Shown piece after piece: positions 61,806 through 64,000 of a stretch of 64,000 bases of DNA. Made by a program: the position numbers and the translations under genes. The stretch's first letter is position 1. Every line of letters begins with the position of its first letter. The stretch is from Pseudomonadota bacterium (GTDB lineage: Bacteria > Myxococcota > Myxococcia > Myxococcales > Myxococcaceae): the NCBI GenBank assembly GCA_023426545.1, contig JAFAAN010000051.1:3956-67955 (forward strand). Reading direction: 5' to 3'. A model generated the notes under the pieces. It made no database searches and was not told where the DNA came from. It worked only from the letters and a program-made list of their open reading frames with translations.

Positions 61806-63659
61806 TTACACCAAGGCCGAGGCCGCGTCGATGTAGCCTTCAGCCGCGAGCTTCTCCAGGCGCGCGAAGTAGGCGCCGCGCGCCTCCGCATCCGAGTCGA
61901 ACCAGAGCCGCTGGTGGCGCGGCGAGCCCGTGCGCGGGCCCCACTCCACCGAGACGACCTGCCCATCCAGGGACACCCGGTACACCGTCTCCTGGCCGCT
62001 CTCCGCGTCCCGCCGCACGTAGGCGCGCGTCTCGGCGCGGATGAGCTTGCGGCCCTCGGGCGTCTGCCGCAGCGACTCTTCCTCGGCGCGGCGGCGCGCG
62101 TACGCCAGGCGCAGCGCCAGCAGGTGCTCGCAGGGGCCTTCGCGCAGGCCGGAGCGCCGGTGGTGCGGACAGCCGCAGCTGGCGTCCTTCACGCGGCCCT
62201 CCAGGTCCAGCGTGAAGCTGGGGAAGAAGCTGCGCAGCGCCTCGCGGTCCACCACCTCGCCGTGGATGCGGAGGCCCTCGCCCACCACGTCATGCACCTT
62301 CGTCAGCTTCACCTCGCCCGCGCCCGGCGCGCCATCCCCGCCCAGCAGGCGGTGCGCGCGGGCCTCCAGCTCGCTGCCGTAGCGGATGACGGCGGCGTCC
62401 ACCGGCGTGGGCATCAGCTCGCGCGGGCGGTACTGGCCGCGCGCCACGTCGAAGAGGACGCGCCCGCGCAGACACTCCAGCTGGAGCGCCGCGCGCACGG
62501 ACTCCTTGGGCGCGCCGGCCCTGGCGGCGAGCGTGTCGAAGGACAGCGGGCCTTCGGTCCGCAGCCGGTCGCGGAGCTGCTCCGCCAGCCCGTCCGGCAC
62601 CGCGCGGGGCATCAGCACGTCGAAGGCCGCCGCGGAGGACCAGCCGCTCTCCGTCCAGCCCGTCAGGCCCAGCGTCAGCGTGGCCGCGCCCATGTCGATG
62701 ACCCAGAACACCGGCAGGCCCGGGCCCATGAGCTGCACCCGCACCGACCTCGCGTGGGGCAGCAGGCGCGCGAGCGCGGCCAGGCGCTGACGGCCGAAGG
62801 TGCGCACCACCGCGGGCGCGGCGCCGTTGTACGTGCCGCCGTGGCACTCCAGCACCAGCTCCCAGGGCTCCAGCACCAGCCGGGGCGGGGCGCCCGGCAC
62901 CAGCTCGAAGCGCAGCGCGCGCGGGGCCTTCTTCGCCTTGCGCGCGCGGAGGGCGAAGAGGAGGTTGTAGAGGTCGATGGGCGCCAGCTCGCAGGTGCTC
63001 GCGGGCAGGGTGGCGGCGGACTGCACCTGGAGGAAGCCGCGCAGCCACGCGTGGGGCACCTCCACGTGGCGCGGCGCGCGGGCCGGCTGCGTGGCCGGCG
63101 CGGGCGCCGCGACGTGGGCCTCCAGGGACAGGGGCACGTAGGTGCGCAGCCGGTCCACGCGGCCGGGCAGCTCCGGGGGCACGTCCAGGAAGGTGGAGCC
63201 GTGCGCGGCCTCGCGGCCCTGGAAGAGCGAGTTGTCGAGGGACAGCCGGGCATAGGCGCTCTCATCGCGGGAGAAGACCTCCAGCGACACGCTGTCCGGG
63301 TCCACCGTGAGGACGGGGTCCAGCACGGCGTCCTGCTTCTTCTCGCCGTCCAGCGCGTTGTCGAGGAACGCCTTCTGCGCCTCCCAGATGAGCGCGCTGG
63401 CCCGCTTGCCCTGCTTCATCAGGTAGGCGAGGTACGCGGTGCGGTCCCTGCCCCGGTAGCGCAGGTCGCTGGCGAGGACGCCGAAGGTGGCCGCCAGCGC
63501 GTCGCGGAAGAGGGCGGCGTCGGTGACGCGGCCGCTCACGCCCACGGTGCCGCGCGAGCCCTCCAGGGCCAGGCGCACGCGGGAGCCGTCCGCGCTGGAG
63601 TCGACGTCGCTGGTGGCGGCGTAGCGCAGCTCGACGGGGTGTCGGGTGGCGGTCGTCAC
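61806..63659 (-). CDS. SWIM zinc-finger protein with C-terminal WGR domain
   Basis: This 617-residue protein ends with two recognisable modules: a SWIM finger (VKDASCGCPHHRRSGLREGP then CEHLLAL, about residues 478-505) and a WGR-like domain (YRVSLDGQVVSVEWGPRTG, then WFDSDAEARGAYFARLEKLA, about 555-612). The first 450 residues are not recognised and contain LLFALRARKAKKAPRALRFE. WGR domains bind nicked DNA or poly-ADP-ribose-polymerase partners, and SWIM fingers occur in DNA-associated proteins, so a nucleic-acid or damage-related role is plausible but unproven. A GTG start overlaps the preceding gene's stop by four bases (GTGA), showing translational coupling with the HEAT-like protein. Confidence 0.85.
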   Translation of the reverse strand: MTTATRHPVELRYAATSDVDSSADGSRVRLALEGSRGTVGVSGRVTDAALFRDALAATFGVLASDLRYRGRDRTAYLAYLMKQGKRASALIWEAQKAFLDNALDGEKKQDAVLDPVLTVDPDSVSLEVFSRDESAYARLSLDNSLFQGREAAHGSTFLDVPPELPGRVDRLRTYVPLSLEAHVAAPAPATQPARAPRHVEVPHAWLRGFLQVQSAATLPASTCELAPIDLYNLLFALRARKAKKAPRALRFELVPGAPPRLVLEPWELVLECHGGTYNGAAPAVVRTFGRQRLAALARLLPHARSVRVQLMGPGLPVFWVIDMGAATLTLGLTGWTESGWSSAAAFDVLMPRAVPDGLAEQLRDRLRTEGPLSFDTLAARAGAPKESVRAALQLECLRGRVLFDVARGQYRPRELMPTPVDAAVIRYGSELEARAHRLLGGDGAPGAGEVKLTKVHDVVGEGLRIHGEVVDREALRSFFPSFTLDLEGRVKDASCGCPHHRRSGLREGPCEHLLALRLAYARRRAEEESLRQTPEGRKLIRAETRAYVRRDAESGQETVYRVSLDGQVVSVEWGPRTGSPRHQRLWFDSDAEARGAYFARLEKLAAEGYIDAASALV

Positions 63660-64000
63660 GACGGGTTACCTTCCTTCCGGGCGCGCTCGGCGGCGCGGCG
63701 TGCGCGTTTGTGAGCGCGCCAGGCAGCCTTGCGCAGCTCCTCGGTTTGGGACTTGTCGAAGGCGGCCTCGTGGAGCAGCTTCGCCGCGCCGTCTCCGCCC
63801 AGCCGGCCCAGCGCGTCCCACGCGTCCCGCCGCGTCTCCGGCTTCGCGTCGGTGGCCAGGGGCGCGAGCGGCTCCAGCGCGTGCGCGCCCAGCAGCGCGG
63901 GCACCGACAGGCGGCGGCCCTCGGAGGTGGCCAGCACCTCGCGCGAGGGCTGTCCGCCCATGGGCCCGAAGGCCACCGCGTCGAAGGGCTTCACCTCCAG
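63656..64000 (-). CDS. HEAT-like repeat protein, 5' end cut by window edge
   Basis: The frame is open to the right edge, so only the C-terminal 114 residues or so are seen. It contains one clear HEAT-like helical pair, TRRDAWDALGRLGGDGAAKL, followed by QTEELRKAAWRAHKRARRAA and a basic tail. The start lies beyond position 64000; a GTG near 63994 is inside what looks like continuous coding sequence and is probably not the start. It precedes and overlaps the SWIM-WGR gene, so the two should act together. HEAT and WGR modules are also joined in other bacterial proteins. Confidence 0.7.
   Translation of the reverse strand: MEVKPFDAVAFGPMGGQPSREVLATSEGRRLSVPALLGAHALEPLAPLATDAKPETRRDAWDALGRLGGDGAAKLLHEAAFDKSQTEELRKAAWRAHKRARRAAERARKEGNPS

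Noticed and set aside
61797..63713. Plus-strand frame of 638 codons opposite the SWIM-WGR gene
   Set aside because: Antisense shadow with Ala/Arg/Gln/His composition and no motif.

Overview
The window is very GC-rich and densely coded. It reads as a chromosomal segment of a myxobacterium close to Myxococcus. The strongest markers are a retron whose reverse transcriptase matches my memory of the Mx162 enzyme of M. xanthus, a SitBAI-like lipoprotein toxin operon, a MYXO-CTERM-like sorting tail, a large Ser/Thr kinase with TPR repeats, an FHA sigma-54 activator and MopE-like metal-binding repeat lipoproteins. No rRNA, tRNA or CRISPR array was recognised. Several genes start with GTG or TTG behind clear ribosome binding sites.

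Left third (1-31.6 kb). An edge-truncated MFS exporter overlaps a decayed 2-oxoglutarate oxygenase remnant. These are followed by a glutathione S-transferase, an RND adaptor/pump pair, a MIP18-like protein overlapping an amidohydrolase, and a hybrid histidine kinase. Next is a tight DUF262-HipA-methyltransferase operon (14.8-11.1 kb, minus strand), a secreted M28 peptidase, and an AbiE-like wHTH/nucleotidyltransferase pair behind nested inverted repeats. Then come a DHA2 exporter, two MacB-type permeases without an ATPase, a secreted Cys-rich peptide, a phospholipase D-like protein and a GNAT acetyltransferase. A single-chain TssB-TssC fusion lies beside a lytic transglycosylase and a C39-like peptidase, neither of which has a signal peptide.

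Middle (31.7-52.7 kb). A TPR Ser/Thr kinase precedes the FHA activator on the same strand, a plausible phospho-signalling pair. Next is a coherent uracil-catabolism (URC) set: mmsA, a URC1 GTP-cyclohydrolase-II-like protein, URC4 (DUF1688) and upp. A MYXO-CTERM-like protein and a CapA-like protein follow. Then comes an accessory island: two paralogous MopE-like lipoproteins in direct orientation (42.0-44.0 and 49.5-51.3 kb) bracket an IS701-like remnant, the SitBAI-like kin-discrimination operon and an IS1182-like remnant. Parts of the island are visibly more A/T-rich. A CLC transporter with a fluoride-type motif pattern follows.

Right (52.8-64 kb). This part holds an SGNH hydrolase, two unrecognised membrane proteins, an apolipoprotein N-acyltransferase-like enzyme, a GMC oxidoreductase and an alpha/beta hydrolase. 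The retron follows (reverse transcriptase plus msr-msd RNA with 26-nt a1/a2 inverted repeats), then a SWIM-WGR protein overlapping an edge-truncated HEAT-like gene.

Function names rest on motifs read by eye. No alignment or database search was run.
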